A stretch of DNA of 5,304 nucleotides, from NCBI GenBank assembly GCA_016838795.1, contig JAEHKQ010000077.1, forward strand, positions 1 through 5,304, read 5' to 3'. Numbering within the stretch: the stretch's first letter is position 1; each line of letters starts with the position of its first letter. The notes below the pieces were generated by a model, which ran no database searches, was not told the DNA's origin, and saw only the letters and a list, made by a program, of their open reading frames with translations. The position numbers were made by a program, and so were the translations under genes. This DNA comes from Nitrosopumilales archaeon. Its GTDB lineage: Archaea > Thermoproteota > Nitrososphaeria > Nitrososphaerales > Nitrosopumilaceae. Positions 5,124 through 5,304 of the stretch are shown piece after piece.

Positions 5124-5285
5124 CTATAAATCAAAAGATTGGTTGCATGCAGGACACTTGGCTCGTTCCTTACCAACTGGACCAGTAAGGAAAATTCTGC
5201 CAATTGTTTTGCACATAGGACACATTCCTGTAGTAACGTTTTTTGGTCCAGTTTTGATTATTTTTTGAGTCTTTCTACGTCCCAT
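5124..5285 (-). CDS. Small four-cysteine zinc protein, possibly Elf1-like
   Basis: This 53-residue ORF starts at ATG (5283-5285 on +) and stops at TAG. The basic N-terminus MGRRKTQKIIKTGPKNVTTG is followed by Cys22-x2-Cys25 (MCPMCKTIGR) and Cys44-x2-Cys47 (KCPACNQSFDL), a four-cysteine zinc ribbon. A basic MGRRK-type start ahead of a CPxC knuckle recalls the Elf1 transcription elongation factor family, but the spacer (18 residues) is Gly-rich and I cannot match further positions. That assignment is tentative. It could equally be an uncharacterised nucleic-acid-binding ribbon. The gene lies 62 bases upstream of the coiled-coil gene on the same strand. Its own promoter would lie beyond the right edge. 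It is too short for many gene-length cut-offs, but the regular cysteine spacing makes it convincing as a real protein. Confidence 0.78.
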   Translation of the reverse strand: MGRRKTQKIIKTGPKNVTTGMCPMCKTIGRIFLTGPVGKERAKCPACNQSFDL

Positions 5286-5304
5286 CTATTCTGAAAAGGA
5301 GAAA

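Noticed and set aside
1..5304. tRNA, rRNA, CRISPR array, insertion sequence, phage or integrase signals
   Set aside because: No cloverleaf-like segments, regular repeats with spacers, terminal inverted repeats or transposase/integrase motifs were seen on either strand.

Overview
The window looks like a piece of an AT-rich, gene-dense archaeal chromosome, most likely from an ammonia-oxidising thaumarchaeon (Nitrososphaerota, Nitrosopumilus-like). The reasons are an archaeal TFB gene entering from the left edge, an archaeal LSm/Sm-like protein, several very small zinc-ribbon proteins, TTG start codons, and TATA-like boxes that repeatedly sit about 26 bases before a start codon, as expected for leaderless archaeal transcripts. 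The lineage call is inference from gene style, not from a search.

Left part (1-1304, all + strand): the 3' two thirds of a TFB gene is followed by about 400 bases without a long ORF. This stretch is not empty. It holds a frameshifted 53-residue zinc-ribbon gene and a 43-codon ORF, each with its own TATA-like box. The 43-codon ORF leads directly into an LSm gene that starts with TTG behind a GGTGA ribosome-binding site. Middle (1305-2753): a two-helix membrane protein, a 42-residue zinc-ribbon protein and a short beta-carbonic-anhydrase-like protein lie on +. They converge on a 103-residue helical protein on -.

Right part (2754-5304): a two-gene + strand operon encodes a 419-codon protein with a degenerate zincin-type metal site (EELIH plus EGMAE) and a SirB1-like transglutaminase-fold/TPR protein without the catalytic cysteine. 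It starts in a divergent region with one AT-rich block that could serve both directions. The operon ends in a 4-base stop-to-stop overlap with a 62-residue coiled-coil gene on -. A 53-residue four-cysteine zinc protein on -, resembling the Elf1 style, lies at the right edge.

The TFB, LSm and Elf1-like proteins belong to information processing. The carbonic-anhydrase-like protein suggests a role around CO2/bicarbonate, but that is untested. The most unusual item is the pair of enzyme-fold proteins that both deviate at canonical catalytic positions. No rRNA, tRNA, CRISPR array, insertion sequence or integrase was seen.
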